From positions 7,667 to 37,567 of the forward strand of contig DIWB01000034.1 in the NCBI GenBank assembly GCA_002428385.1: DNA of 29,901 nt, in the 5' to 3' direction. How positions within the stretch are numbered: position 1 is the stretch's first letter; each line of letters opens with the position of its first letter. Shown here one piece after another: positions 15,301 through 23,582 of this stretch. A model generated the notes under the pieces. The model had not been told where the DNA came from and ran no database searches. It saw only the letters and a list, made by a program, of their open reading frames with translations. The position numbers were made by a program, and so were the translations under genes. This stretch comes from Bacteroidales bacterium UBA6117 (GTDB lineage: Bacteria; Bacteroidota; Bacteroidia; Bacteroidales; VadinHA17).

Positions 15301-17913
15301 GAGGGAGCAACGCTTCTTTCAATAAATACCGATAAGGAAAAATACAAACCTGGTGAGGAAGTAAAACTAAGCTTTCCGGCTCCTGAAAACTCAAGGATAA
15401 TAGTGACACTTGAGAACTCAACCACAGTCGTCGAAGAGATCCGTGCAATCGGACAGAAAGGCAACAGCGTCGTAACTTTCAAAGCAAGGCCCGAAATGTC
15501 TCCGAACGTCTATGCCAATGTGACTGTGATTCAGCCTCATACCCAGACACTGAACGACATGCCAATGAGGCTGTACGGGGTTGTGCCGGTGATGGTCGAA
15601 GACCCGGAAACCAGGCTTGAACCGGTGATAACCATGCCGAATCAGCTGAGATCGGGACAGCAGTTTGAGGTCAAGGTCAGCGAAGCCAGAAAGAAACCGA
15701 TGAGTTACACACTGGCGATAGTTGACGAAGGGCTTCTGAATATAACCGGATTCCGTACGCCCGATCCCTGGAATTATTTCTATGCACGTGAGGCGCTCGG
15801 AGTGAGGACGTGGGATCTGTACGACATGGTGCTGGGCGCTTTCGGCGGAACCCTCGACAGGCTGCTTGCAACGGGAGGTGATGAAGCGCTTATCGACAGG
15901 GCTGCAAATAAAGCACAGCGTTTCATTCCCGTGGTGAAGTTCCTCGGACCCTTCACGCTCGGTCAGGGCAAAACGGAAACCCACAGCATCACACTTCCAC
16001 AGTATACCGGATCGGTGAGGGCCATGGTAATAGCCGGAAATGACAGGGCTTACGGATTCACTGAAAAAAGCGTACCGGTGAAGGATCCGCTTATGATACT
16101 GGCAACAGCGCCGCGGGTCGTGAGTCCGGGTGAAAAAGTTGCCCTGCCAGTGACTCTGTTCATTCAGAAAGAAAATATAAACAGTGTCAACCTTACAGTT
16201 GAAGGCAATGAACTTGTAAGCTTTGATGAGACTTCGCTTACCATTGCAGTGGCCGGAGCAGGAGAAAAGGATGTAGATTTCCCGTTCACTGCCGGTGATA
16301 AGACAGGGATTGCCACCATAAAGCTGAAAGCGTCGGGAGGCGGCGAGACGGCCGTTTACGACATTGAGCTGGACGTCAGGAGCCCCAATCCTCCTGAAAC
16401 AAGGGCTGAGCTGAGGATACTGAAGCCTGGCGGGAAATGGGAAACATCATTCACCCCGTTCGGGATGGAAGGCACCAATTCAGCGACACTCGAAACATCG
16501 CTGCTTCCTTCGGTTAACCTTGGGAAACGTTTGAGTTACCTGATTGAATACCCTCATGGATGCACTGAACAGATCATTTCTGCAGCCTTCCCGCAGATAT
16601 GGCTGAATGAGCTTTCTGCTGCCGATACGGCGGATGCAAAGAAAGCGCAGCAGAATATTATTGAAGCAATCAGCAAGATGGTCACCCGGCAGATGAACAA
16701 CGGAGGGCTGGCCCTGTGGCCGGGCAATTACCAGCCCGACAACTGGGTGACATCGTATGCCGGTCATTTCATGGCTGAAGCAGAGCGTAAGGGATACACG
16801 ATACCACAGGATTTCAGGAGAAAATGGACTAGCTACCAGAAGAGCGCGGCCCAGGACTGGAGGTCTGATCCCAAATTCATGCAGACAGCAAATGACCAGG
16901 CTTACAGGCTTTTCACCCTTGCCCTTGCAGGCTCGCCCGAAAGAGGCGCCATGAACAGGCTCAGGGAATCACCAGACTTACCACAGGTTGCAAGATGGCT
17001 GCTGGCAGCAGCCTTTGCCACATCGGGACGGCCGGAAGCCTCCGGCGAACTTCTCGACATGAGAAACCTGGAGACTGAAAAAGAATACTCGGGGTATTTC
17101 TATGGAAGTCCGTTGCGCGACAAGTCCATAATACTTTACACCCTGGCGACGCTGAAGAAGGAAGAGGAAGCCCTTCCGTTGCTCAGGTCGGTCTGTGATG
17201 AGCTCAACTCCGAAACATGGTTCAGCACCCAGTCGGTATCATGGGGACTTTTTTCTTACATGAAATTTGCCGAACTTATTTCTCCAGGAGGGACAGGGGA
17301 AGCAGCGTTCAGGATCACGCAGAACGGGCAGAGCTCTGACCGGAAAGTTGGTCCGGGCAGGGTAAGCACAAGAATCCTTAAGACTACAGCCGGAACGAAC
17401 AACCTCGTCGCGGAGAACCTGTCAGACAAACCATTGTATTTCAACCTTGTGAGAAAAGGGACACCGCTGGTCTCAGATCAGTCGGCTGCCGATAACGGAC
17501 TGAGTCTCAGGGTCGACTATACGGATACCGGCCTGAAGCCTGTCGATCAGAAGAACCTGGTGCAGGGAACCGACTTCATGATGGTTACAAAAGTGACAAA
17601 CACCTCATTCGACAGGGTTGATAACATTGCACTGACCCAGATGGCGCCGTCGGGCTGGGAGATACTGAACACCAGGATGTTCGAGGCCGATTACGGGATA
17701 AAGGAGAGCGCGTACGAATACCGCGACATCAGGGATGACAGGGTTAACACCTATTTCTCCCTGAACCGGGGTGAATCGAAGACCTTCGTGCTGATACTCA
17801 ATGCAGCCTATAAAGGAGAATATTATCAGCCGGCAATACTGTGTGAGGCGATGTACACGGCAGGCTACAGCTCTAGGGTCCCGGGAACCACGGTTGTCGT
17901 CAGAGGACAGTGA
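12346..17913 (+). CDS. Bacterial alpha-2-macroglobulin lipoprotein (thioester type)
   Basis: Thought to trap and block proteases that reach the periplasm, working with PBP1C in envelope defence or repair. The 1855-residue product has a lipoprotein signal (LFISC, lipidated Cys19). Residues about 50-850 hold the macroglobulin-like domains, with the carboxy half of that region containing MG domains such as KAFIFGERDVWRPGDSIF. The alpha-2-macroglobulin signature region YTLAIVDEGLLNITGFRTPDPW lies near 1120, and the reactive thioester motif CTEQ is at 1406-1409 in EYPHGCTEQ, opening the thioester domain. All residues for an active thioester are present. The gene ends two bases before the pbpC start, the classic pairing. 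Confidence 0.95.
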   Translation: MKSLRLFIPVLITILFISCGRTEKTPVKLLLKRPKDISEVAVPIDKGFSDYIAGYTSGIVSVNSPVEIRFTPEFAAQINRKNATGLFMFEPVIRGNAEWTDELTLVFRPAKPLDPGTLYSGRLNLERLAPVKDNLKTFPIWIQTIRKDFIVTTGILESTDEGDKYTLHGQVTASDYIVSQEVESYLQAKIGRKKMPLVWDHSDMLVHRFTVTGIIRTESPQKLELSWDGSQAKVRQKGNAFVLIPATGDFRVTDIIAAQGGSRSIDIVFSDPVDASQETEGIIWLSPATEMSVSINSNVVSIFPVSLPEGPFELNVETSLRNKKGASLSSPFQKQIDLSPVMPSIELTGNGVIVPASKELIFPFKAANLKAVDLKIIKIFDNNLPWFLQENDINTGYSVKRFGRPVYSGKVDLVNPSGSGSSGWNLYTVDLSEYIDIEPGILYRVELSMRPSYSLYPCSDASETEQFEEMLKMTEETGRSSWDDPDNFYSDSDDYIWYSFGFNWRDRDNPCKAAYFNPDRKIKRNILASNFGIIAKKGSGNDLNIIVSDLLTALPLSEVDITVYDMQIRKIASGITGKDGSVKLNCERNPFLVIAGKDRDRNYLKITDGSALSMSSFDVSGVTPEKGIKAFIFGERDVWRPGDSIFLSVFMRDMNKSLPPDHPVRFELTNPLSQKVDHQVVVPGGRNLLTFRTATSADAVTGDYTARFSIGGARFTKRVRVETIKPNRLRIDLDFPGEMLGATGSSTRGTLKVKWLNGATAGNLLSSVEYMLKPARTTFQSFPQYNFDDPSILFYSETASMFEGSVDESGNASVIFNPGDEIRAPGMMNAVFTAKVAEKGGDESITQAVYKYAPYKIFAGIELPDLRGNDRMLFTDRENKVNIVTVDPKGNPVNTETEINIYRISYSWWWESDQEDLASYISNNIYKPVISSKVVTSGGKGSFNFKIPRNDWGRYLIRVSIPGGHATGRIVLIDWPWEYGMKGNAEGATLLSINTDKEKYKPGEEVKLSFPAPENSRIIVTLENSTTVVEEIRAIGQKGNSVVTFKARPEMSPNVYANVTVIQPHTQTLNDMPMRLYGVVPVMVEDPETRLEPVITMPNQLRSGQQFEVKVSEARKKPMSYTLAIVDEGLLNITGFRTPDPWNYFYAREALGVRTWDLYDMVLGAFGGTLDRLLATGGDEALIDRAANKAQRFIPVVKFLGPFTLGQGKTETHSITLPQYTGSVRAMVIAGNDRAYGFTEKSVPVKDPLMILATAPRVVSPGEKVALPVTLFIQKENINSVNLTVEGNELVSFDETSLTIAVAGAGEKDVDFPFTAGDKTGIATIKLKASGGGETAVYDIELDVRSPNPPETRAELRILKPGGKWETSFTPFGMEGTNSATLETSLLPSVNLGKRLSYLIEYPHGCTEQIISAAFPQIWLNELSAADTADAKKAQQNIIEAISKMVTRQMNNGGLALWPGNYQPDNWVTSYAGHFMAEAERKGYTIPQDFRRKWTSYQKSAAQDWRSDPKFMQTANDQAYRLFTLALAGSPERGAMNRLRESPDLPQVARWLLAAAFATSGRPEASGELLDMRNLETEKEYSGYFYGSPLRDKSIILYTLATLKKEEEALPLLRSVCDELNSETWFSTQSVSWGLFSYMKFAELISPGGTGEAAFRITQNGQSSDRKVGPGRVSTRILKTTAGTNNLVAENLSDKPLYFNLVRKGTPLVSDQSAADNGLSLRVDYTDTGLKPVDQKNLVQGTDFMMVTKVTNTSFDRVDNIALTQMAPSGWEILNTRMFEADYGIKESAYEYRDIRDDRVNTYFSLNRGESKTFVLILNAAYKGEYYQPAILCEAMYTAGYSSRVPGTTVVVRGQ

Positions 17914-17914
17914 G

Positions 17915-20257
17915 TTGAACAGGGCTCTGAAAATAACGCTGATCATAACCGTAGTGGCATTGATCCCTGTACTGGTCGCTCCCATGCCCCGGTTCACTGC
18001 ACCCCTGTCGACCGTGGTGGAGGCCCGCGATGGCAGTCTTCTCGGGGCAAGGATAGCGGATGACGGCCAATGGAGATTTCCGCCCGGGGAAGAAGTTCCT
18101 GAAAAATTCAGGAAAGCTATTCTCACCTTCGAGGACAAATATTTCTTTTATCATCCTGGAATCAACCCGGTTGCAATATTCCGCGCCGTGAGGGACAACA
18201 TTCGTTCGGGCGAAATAGTAAGCGGAGGAAGCACTATCACCATGCAGGTGGCAAGACTGTCGAGGGGAAACAGGCCCAGGACCTATGGAGGAAAGATAAT
18301 TGAGATCTTCCAGGCTTTAAAGATGGAGGTTTTCAAATCGAAGAAACAAATACTCAGAACATACGCGGCAAATGCGCCTTTCGGAGGAAACATCGTAGGT
18401 CTCGATGCCGCAGCATGGAGATATGCCGTAAAAGCCCCTGCCGACATCACATGGGCTGAAGCCGCAGCGCTGGCGGTTCTTCCAAATTCACCTTCACTCG
18501 TATATCCCGGAAGAAATCAGGAGACACTGGCAGGAAAAAGAAATGATCTGCTGAGAAAGCTTTATGAAAGGAAGTATATCGATTCGCTGACACTTATCCT
18601 TGCGATGGATGAACCCCTTCCGGGGGAGCCCATACCGCTTCCTTCCCTGGCACCTCATCTGACGGATCTGTACTACATGACTCAGCGCGGAAAGCGGATC
18701 AGGACCACCATCGATCAGGCCATTCAGGAACAGACTGCAGCGATAGTCAACATGCATCAGAAGGAGCTGTCAGCAAACCTGATCTTCAATGCAGCCGCAC
18801 TTATTGTGGATGTTCCTTCGGGAGAGGTGCTGGCCTACGCCGGAAACAGCACCAATGAAGGGCTGGCGGATCATGGTGGCAGTGTAGATATTGTCCGTTC
18901 ACTCAGAAGCACGGGAAGCATCCTCAAACCGTTGCTCTATGCAGGAATGCAGGAATCGGGAGAACTTCTGCCGGGCACACTCGTACCGGACATACCGACA
19001 AGGTTCCCCGGTTTTACGCCAAAGAATTTCGATGAGACCTACAGCGGCGCAGTGCCTGCCGATGCTGCACTTTCACAGTCGCTCAACATCCCGGCGGTAA
19101 GCATGCTCCGGACCTACACCTCGGAAAGATTCCTGGAACTCCTTGCTCTTACCGGATTTACAACTTTCAATAAGCCGGCCGAACATTACGGACTATCGCT
19201 GATCCTTGGAGGCGGAGAGACCTCCCTCTGGGAACTGGCGGGCGCTTATGCTTCACTTTCGAGAGTGCTCGGGAGACACTCGAAGGAGAAAAGATATGTA
19301 ACCGGCGATTATCATCCTCCCATGCTGACTCAAGAGGAAGATGATAAAAAAACAACGCATGAAGATGAAAACCTGCCACTTTCGGCCGGGTCGATCTGGC
19401 TCACCTATGAAGCGCTGAGGAAAGTGAACCGTCCGGAGACTGAGGCCGGATGGCAGTATTTTTCCTCGACACCAGGGCTGGCGTGGAAGACCGGCACCAG
19501 TTTCGGGTTCAGGGATGCATGGGCGGTAGGCACCACACCCGGATATGTGATCGCCGTCTGGGCAGGTAATGCCGACGGTGAAGGCAGGCCGGGGCTGACC
19601 GGAGTAACGGCAGCTGCTCCGGTGATGTTCGATCTTGCAGGCATAATGAAGCCGGGTGAATGGTTCTCCCCTCCCCTGGAATCGCTGACCGCAATAGAAG
19701 TATGCAGGGAGAGCGGTCACAGGGCCGGACCTGACTGTCCCGAAAAGGTTGAAGTACTTGCATGCATCAATGGTCTCAGAACGGAAGCCTGCCCCTGGCA
19801 CACCATCGTCCATCTCAACCGGAGTCGCAGCAGGCAGGTGAATGCGGGGTGTGTGCCGGCGTCGGAAATGATAAATGAGCCATGGTTCATCCTTCCTCCT
19901 GCAATGGAGTATTTCTACCGGCAGAAGCACCCTGGATACAGGCCGCTTCCCCCTTTTGCTCCGGGCTGTGAACCCGACAAGAGCCGGCCGGTGATGGAGT
20001 TTATCTATCCCACTTCAGGGATCAGGATCTTTATTCCCCGCGATCATACAGGGGAACTTACCAGGGTGATAGCAGAAGCCGTTCACAGGAATCCTTCAGA
20101 AAAGCTGTTCTGGCATCTTGATGAGGAGTATATCACTTCCACAACATTCATTCACCAGACAGAGATCTTTGCATCTCCGGGAAACCACAGGCTGACAATA
20201 GTCGATGAAAGCGGCAATATGGCAACCTGTTCATTTATGATAATTGCAGGAACATAA
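17915..20257 (+). CDS. pbpC: Penicillin-binding protein 1C (bifunctional transglycosylase/transpeptidase)
   Basis: Builds peptidoglycan on the outer face of the inner membrane. The frame is open from 17801, but its first part lies inside the alpha-2-macroglobulin gene; TTG at 17915, preceded by AGAGGA at 17902-17907, gives a 780-residue protein starting NRALKITLIITVV, an anchor helix. GT51 domain: catalytic Glu73 in FEDKYFFYHPG and GGSTITMQVARL near 104-115. Transpeptidase: S335-I-L-K338, S389-L-N391 and K525-T-G527. The C-terminal domain typical of PBP1C covers about 690-780. Start choice is uncertain, since no ATG is suitably placed; the frame and family are not in doubt. Confidence 0.93.
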   Translation: MNRALKITLIITVVALIPVLVAPMPRFTAPLSTVVEARDGSLLGARIADDGQWRFPPGEEVPEKFRKAILTFEDKYFFYHPGINPVAIFRAVRDNIRSGEIVSGGSTITMQVARLSRGNRPRTYGGKIIEIFQALKMEVFKSKKQILRTYAANAPFGGNIVGLDAAAWRYAVKAPADITWAEAAALAVLPNSPSLVYPGRNQETLAGKRNDLLRKLYERKYIDSLTLILAMDEPLPGEPIPLPSLAPHLTDLYYMTQRGKRIRTTIDQAIQEQTAAIVNMHQKELSANLIFNAAALIVDVPSGEVLAYAGNSTNEGLADHGGSVDIVRSLRSTGSILKPLLYAGMQESGELLPGTLVPDIPTRFPGFTPKNFDETYSGAVPADAALSQSLNIPAVSMLRTYTSERFLELLALTGFTTFNKPAEHYGLSLILGGGETSLWELAGAYASLSRVLGRHSKEKRYVTGDYHPPMLTQEEDDKKTTHEDENLPLSAGSIWLTYEALRKVNRPETEAGWQYFSSTPGLAWKTGTSFGFRDAWAVGTTPGYVIAVWAGNADGEGRPGLTGVTAAAPVMFDLAGIMKPGEWFSPPLESLTAIEVCRESGHRAGPDCPEKVEVLACINGLRTEACPWHTIVHLNRSRSRQVNAGCVPASEMINEPWFILPPAMEYFYRQKHPGYRPLPPFAPGCEPDKSRPVMEFIYPTSGIRIFIPRDHTGELTRVIAEAVHRNPSEKLFWHLDEEYITSTTFIHQTEIFASPGNHRLTIVDESGNMATCSFMIIAGT

Positions 20258-20270
20258 TCCGATACCGTTT

Positions 20271-20300
20271 TTGCAGGATATAGTTACAACATTATCTTTG
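20271..20300 (+). promoter_or_regulatory. Nudix gene promoter (-33 TTG, 19-nt spacer, -7 TATCTTTG)
   Basis: TTG at 20271-20273 and TATCTTTG at 20293-20300 are a full match to the Bacteroidota consensus. The start codon is at 20306, five bases after the -7 box, so the transcript is predicted to start at or within two bases of the ATG. Confidence 0.7.
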
Positions 20301-20305
20301 TCTGC

Positions 20306-20968
20306 ATGACATCACATGGCATAGAAGAATTATTTCCCGTGGTTGATCCGGACGGCAATGAGATCTCCCGGGCACTCCGCAGTGTATGCCACGACGGACT
20401 CAGCATGCTGCTCCACCCTGTTGTCCACCTGCATCTTTTCAACGAAAAGGGAGAGCTCTACCTTCAGCTCAGGGCGAAGACGAAGGATCTCCTGCCGGGG
20501 CACTGGGATACATCGGTGGGCGGACATATGGATCCGGGTGAAACGCCGGAGCAAGCTCTCAGGAGGGAAGCGCTGGAGGAACTTGGACTGCAGGACATCA
20601 CATTCAGGCTTATTGACAAATACATCTGGAAATCGATCCGGGAAAGGGAGCTGGTCTACTCATTCACCGGCAGTTCAGAAAGGATTCCCCTTATAAACCA
20701 CGACGAGATCGACGACGGCAGGTTCTGGCCTGTTCAGGAAATCTCCGCCAACCTGGGGAAAAACATCTTCACACCCAACTTCGAGTTTGAGTTTGGGAAG
20801 TTTTTTCCTGAATCTTTTTACCCCCAAACCCCCTACCTTGCTCCGCCGAAGCGGCTACGCGAAGGCGCAGAAGGGGGTAAGAATAACACGGGAAGGCTGG
20901 GGAAGAGGTTTATGCGGAATATATGCCAAAAATCACTATCTTTATATATTATACCTATATGTAAATGA
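20306..20968 (+). CDS. Nudix hydrolase (IPP-isomerase-like subgroup) with repeat-derived C-terminal tail
   Basis: Nudix proteins cleave nucleoside diphosphates linked to another group; the substrate here is unknown. The full box GX5EX7REUXEEXGU is present from Gly73 to Leu95 (GGHMDPGETPEQALRREALEELG). The N-terminal ELFPVVDPDGNEI and the WDTSVGGH block resemble the isopentenyl-diphosphate-isomerase-like/YfcD subgroup. The conserved domain ends near residue 167 (FEFGKFF). The remaining 53 residues, PQTPYLAPPKRLREGAEGGK onward, are encoded by a palindromic repeat (20828-20878) and low-complexity DNA and match no family pattern known to me. Its stop overlaps the DUF2007-like start by ATGA. Confidence 0.88.
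   Translation: MTSHGIEELFPVVDPDGNEISRALRSVCHDGLSMLLHPVVHLHLFNEKGELYLQLRAKTKDLLPGHWDTSVGGHMDPGETPEQALRREALEELGLQDITFRLIDKYIWKSIRERELVYSFTGSSERIPLINHDEIDDGRFWPVQEISANLGKNIFTPNFEFEFGKFFPESFYPQTPYLAPPKRLREGAEGGKNNTGRLGKRFMRNICQKSLSLYIIPICK
20828..20878. repeat. Palindromic element inside the 3' end of the Nudix gene
   Basis: A 7-bp outer stem ACCCCCT (20828-20834) pairs with AGGGGGT (20872-20878). The inside holds further complementary pieces, including GCCG-AAG-CGGC. The element is in frame and encodes the tail residues TPYLAPPKRLREGAEGG. The sequence type resembles mobile intergenic palindromes rather than coding DNA. Confidence 0.75.
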
Positions 20969-21225
20969 GCAGAACCGAAAAAATACTTGACCTGAATAAT
21001 GAGATTGAAGCGCATCTTATCGACGGACTTCTGAATGAAAGAAGCATTCCGCATCTGATAAGGTCGTTTCACGATTCGGCTTACGACGGATTATGGCAGG
21101 CACATTCCGGCTGGGGCCGGCTGGATGCTCCGGAAGAATACCGTGAGGAGATCATCAGAATATACAATGAGATGTCTGCGGCAAACCATCTGCCTCCCGA
21201 AGACGAGCTGCCTCCGGAAGGTTAG
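20965..21225 (+). CDS. DUF2007-like small protein
   Basis: An 86-residue acidic protein. The pattern of an N-terminal strand and helix (LDLNNEIEAHLIDGLLNERSIPHLIRS), a central aromatic/glycine segment (AYDGLWQAHSGWG) and a final helix with EEYREEIIRIYNEM resembles the DUF2007 'putative signal transducing' fold, a ferredoxin-like domain with no known biochemical role. It is coupled to the Nudix gene by ATGA and its stop overlaps the convergent corA stop by 4 bp. Family assignment is from overall pattern only. Confidence 0.7.
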   Translation: MSRTEKILDLNNEIEAHLIDGLLNERSIPHLIRSFHDSAYDGLWQAHSGWGRLDAPEEYREEIIRIYNEMSAANHLPPEDELPPEG

Positions 21226-22262
21226 TCTTCTTCCGGCTTCTTCTTTTTCCTCGAAAAGACTCCCTTTTCAAGTCCCTTGATAAGAAGGAGGTTGAGTCCG
21301 CCAATAATCGCCATCCCCACAATAAGCAATCCGTAGGCAGTTTTCCAGTTGCCCTCGCCGCCTGTCATCATGGTCCATTCCGACATCCCGCCGATGCTGG
21401 CTATCAGAGTCAGCGGCATGAATACCGTGGTGATGAGAGTCAGCCGCTTAACAGTGGAATTCGTCTCGTTCGACATCTGAGTCATCTTGTTGTTGAGCAG
21501 AGATGTGTAGAGCTCCATAAGACTGGTCTCAATTTCACGGTATGTCTCGGTAAGCTCGAAGAATTTTGAAAGGTGGTCATATATGTCCCTGAACGGCACT
21601 ACTGCCTTTTCAGGTATGAAGGGGCAATCGAGCCGGTTGATCTTGACCAGTATTTCACGTTCGTGGTAAAGGCTTTTCCTGAGCATCACCAGGCTTCTGC
21701 GAAGATGGATCAGCTGCATGGGCTGGAAGGCTGAGACATCTTCCATCAGGAGGTCCTCGGCTTCTTCGAGCTCATCCTCCATGGTGTCGAAGGAACTGTA
21801 TTTCTGATCAACCAGGAAGTCGAGAACCTTGTGAAGCAGCATTGCAGGGCTGGTTTTCGCATTAAGGGTATCATGTTCCACAAGATCGGCAACGTTCTTC
21901 AGGGGCCGCCTGTTTTCCGAATTATGACCGCTGACTGTTATCAGGAAGTTTTTCCCGATGAAGAAATTTACCTCATCGGTATAAAGGGTTCTGTCCTCAT
22001 AGCTGAAAGCATTGAACAGAATAAAGGTATTATTGAGGAAGTGTTCGATCTTCGGAACCTGTTTATCGTCGAAACAGTCTTCCACCGAAAGGGGGTGAAT
22101 GCCAATAAGGTCGATAAGATTATTGAGCTCATTTTTCTCCGGCTGGTAGTAATTCAGCCAGATGAAACCTCCCTCCCTCAGTGCCGTAACTGCTTCCGCG
22201 AGTGATTCCACTCCGTAAAAAAGGCCTGATTGAGAAAAATGATAAAATTTTGATTCTGACAT
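21222..22262 (-). CDS. corA: CorA-family divalent cation transporter
   Basis: Homopentameric inner-membrane channel family for Mg2+, Co2+ and related ions. The 346-residue protein has the large N-terminal cytoplasmic domain (1 to about 265, with LHKVLDFLVDQKYSSFDTMEDELEEAEDLL leading into the long stalk helix) and two C-terminal membrane helices: LTLITTVFMPLTLIASIGG (about 274-292) and AYGLLIVGMAIIGGLNLLLI (about 309-328). The selectivity loop reads G292-M293-S294 (IGGMSEWTM) in place of the classical GMN. The basic tail RKKKK faces the cytoplasm as expected. Starts on ATG at 22262. The substituted loop leaves ion preference open. Confidence 0.92.
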   Translation of the reverse strand: MSESKFYHFSQSGLFYGVESLAEAVTALREGGFIWLNYYQPEKNELNNLIDLIGIHPLSVEDCFDDKQVPKIEHFLNNTFILFNAFSYEDRTLYTDEVNFFIGKNFLITVSGHNSENRRPLKNVADLVEHDTLNAKTSPAMLLHKVLDFLVDQKYSSFDTMEDELEEAEDLLMEDVSAFQPMQLIHLRRSLVMLRKSLYHEREILVKINRLDCPFIPEKAVVPFRDIYDHLSKFFELTETYREIETSLMELYTSLLNNKMTQMSNETNSTVKRLTLITTVFMPLTLIASIGGMSEWTMMTGGEGNWKTAYGLLIVGMAIIGGLNLLLIKGLEKGVFSRKKKKPEED

Positions 22263-22529
22263 TGGATAGGCGTTTATTGTAACAGCCGGAGTCCGGTAAC
22301 CGCTTTGAAAAATTAAAATCCAAATTACAACAAAATCGGATATGAGGGACTATTTCAGCGGAGGAGTTATTGTTAACAAATTAACAGTTCCACAGGAAGG
22401 GACAAACACTAAACTCCCTGAACCTGCTGCCAACTGACCACTGAGTCGTGCGGTACTGCAGTCGCTGAAAGAAATCGTGTGATCCCGCCTTTTTTTATTA
22501 CTTTTACCATATATCGACCCTGACCCATC

Positions 22530-23426
22530 ATGCCTGACCCTGCATCCTGCAAAGCCCTTTTCATACTGAATCCGAATGCGGGGATCCCTCCCGTAAAGTT
22601 CTTTGTATCCGAAGAGCTGAAAAGACGAAGGGATGAACTCTCCTATTACAAGTCGCTGAGCGTCGATGAATCGGGGACACTGATAAAAAACAACTTCGAT
22701 AAATACAAAATTTTCATAGCTGCCGGAGGCGACGGCACTGTTCACACCATAGCCGCCAGGCTGGCAGGAACGGGGAAGCTGCTCGGCGTGCTGCCGATCG
22801 GATCAGGCAACGGGTTTGCAAGAGAACTTGGATTCAGGCCTAACATCAGGTCGCTGCTGAAGGATATCGAAAGGAACGAGTGTTTCGATATGGATATGCT
22901 CACCATCAATGATGACCTCTGCCTGAATGTTGCAGGAGTCGGTCTCGACAGTTTCGTTGCCCACTCTTTCGACAAGCTCGGCACACGCGGCTTCTGGTCG
23001 TATGTGTGGGTAACCATCGGGAATTTTATCCGTCTCCGTCCTTTCCATGCAGATATCACGGTTGAAGGAGGAGAAACCATTTCGGAGGACCTTTTTGTAC
23101 TGGTTACGGCCAATACAAGGCAGTTCGGAAACTATGCGTTCATCGCTCCCGAAGCGGTTCCCAACGACGGCATGCTCGACATTGTTATGCTGAAGCCTTT
23201 CCCGAAGTTCCTTTTCCCGGTCTTTATATACAGACTCTTTGCAAAAAAACTTAACCGTTCAAAGTACTATATGCATATCAGTACCGACAGGGAAGTGACT
23301 GTAAGTACACCCGAGACCAGGTTTCACATCGACGGGGAGCCGGTGACAATAAAGGGGGAAATAAAGATAAATGTAAAGAAGAATGCCCTTAAAGTGCTTA
23401 AAACACGACACAATAAGTTTGCTTAG
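22530..23426 (+). CDS. Diacylglycerol/sphingosine kinase-like lipid kinase (YegS/DgkB family)
   Basis: Phosphorylates a lipid hydroxyl with ATP at the cytoplasmic face of the membrane. The 298-residue product has the family order: FILNPNAG near residue 10-18, the nucleotide-binding AAGGDGTVHTIA around 65-75, PIGSGNGFARELGF around 88-102, and a C-terminal beta domain ending in FHIDGEPVTIKGEIKINV. Bacteroidota make sphingolipids, so a sphingoid or diacylglycerol substrate are both possible; the sequence does not decide. The 267-bp gap to the divergent corA gene shows no recognisable element or clear promoter box. Confidence 0.92.
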   Translation: MPDPASCKALFILNPNAGIPPVKFFVSEELKRRRDELSYYKSLSVDESGTLIKNNFDKYKIFIAAGGDGTVHTIAARLAGTGKLLGVLPIGSGNGFARELGFRPNIRSLLKDIERNECFDMDMLTINDDLCLNVAGVGLDSFVAHSFDKLGTRGFWSYVWVTIGNFIRLRPFHADITVEGGETISEDLFVLVTANTRQFGNYAFIAPEAVPNDGMLDIVMLKPFPKFLFPVFIYRLFAKKLNRSKYYMHISTDREVTVSTPETRFHIDGEPVTIKGEIKINVKKNALKVLKTRHNKFA

Positions 23427-23480
23427 AAGATCTTTTCTTTCGTTGTCATAACATAGGACTGTACAGAGGCAAAAAAATGC

Positions 23481-23513
23481 CGCTAAGGCGCTAAGACACT
23501 AAGATTCACTAAG
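23481..23513 (+). repeat. Short degenerate tandem array of CTAAG units
   Basis: CGCTAAG (23481), GCGCTAAG (23488), ACACTAAG (23496) and ATTCACTAAG (23504) in succession between the lipid kinase and the propeller/phosphatase gene. It resembles the CGCTAAGAC-type arrays common in intergenic DNA. No gene or promoter was recognised in this 156-bp gap. Confidence 0.75.
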
Positions 23514-23582
23514 TAAAGCATTAAGATTTAAACCGCATAATACGTTAATTAAATAACCTGAAATCAATAAAATAACCTGACC

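Noticed and set aside
15418..15984. 188-codon minus-strand frame inside the alpha-2-macroglobulin gene
   Set aside because: Antisense to the conserved alpha-2-macroglobulin signature region, with no family resemblance.
19253..19930. 225-codon minus-strand frame inside pbpC
   Set aside because: It lies wholly antisense to the conserved transpeptidase domain and has no recognisable motif; the plus-strand reading has SLN and KTG motifs.
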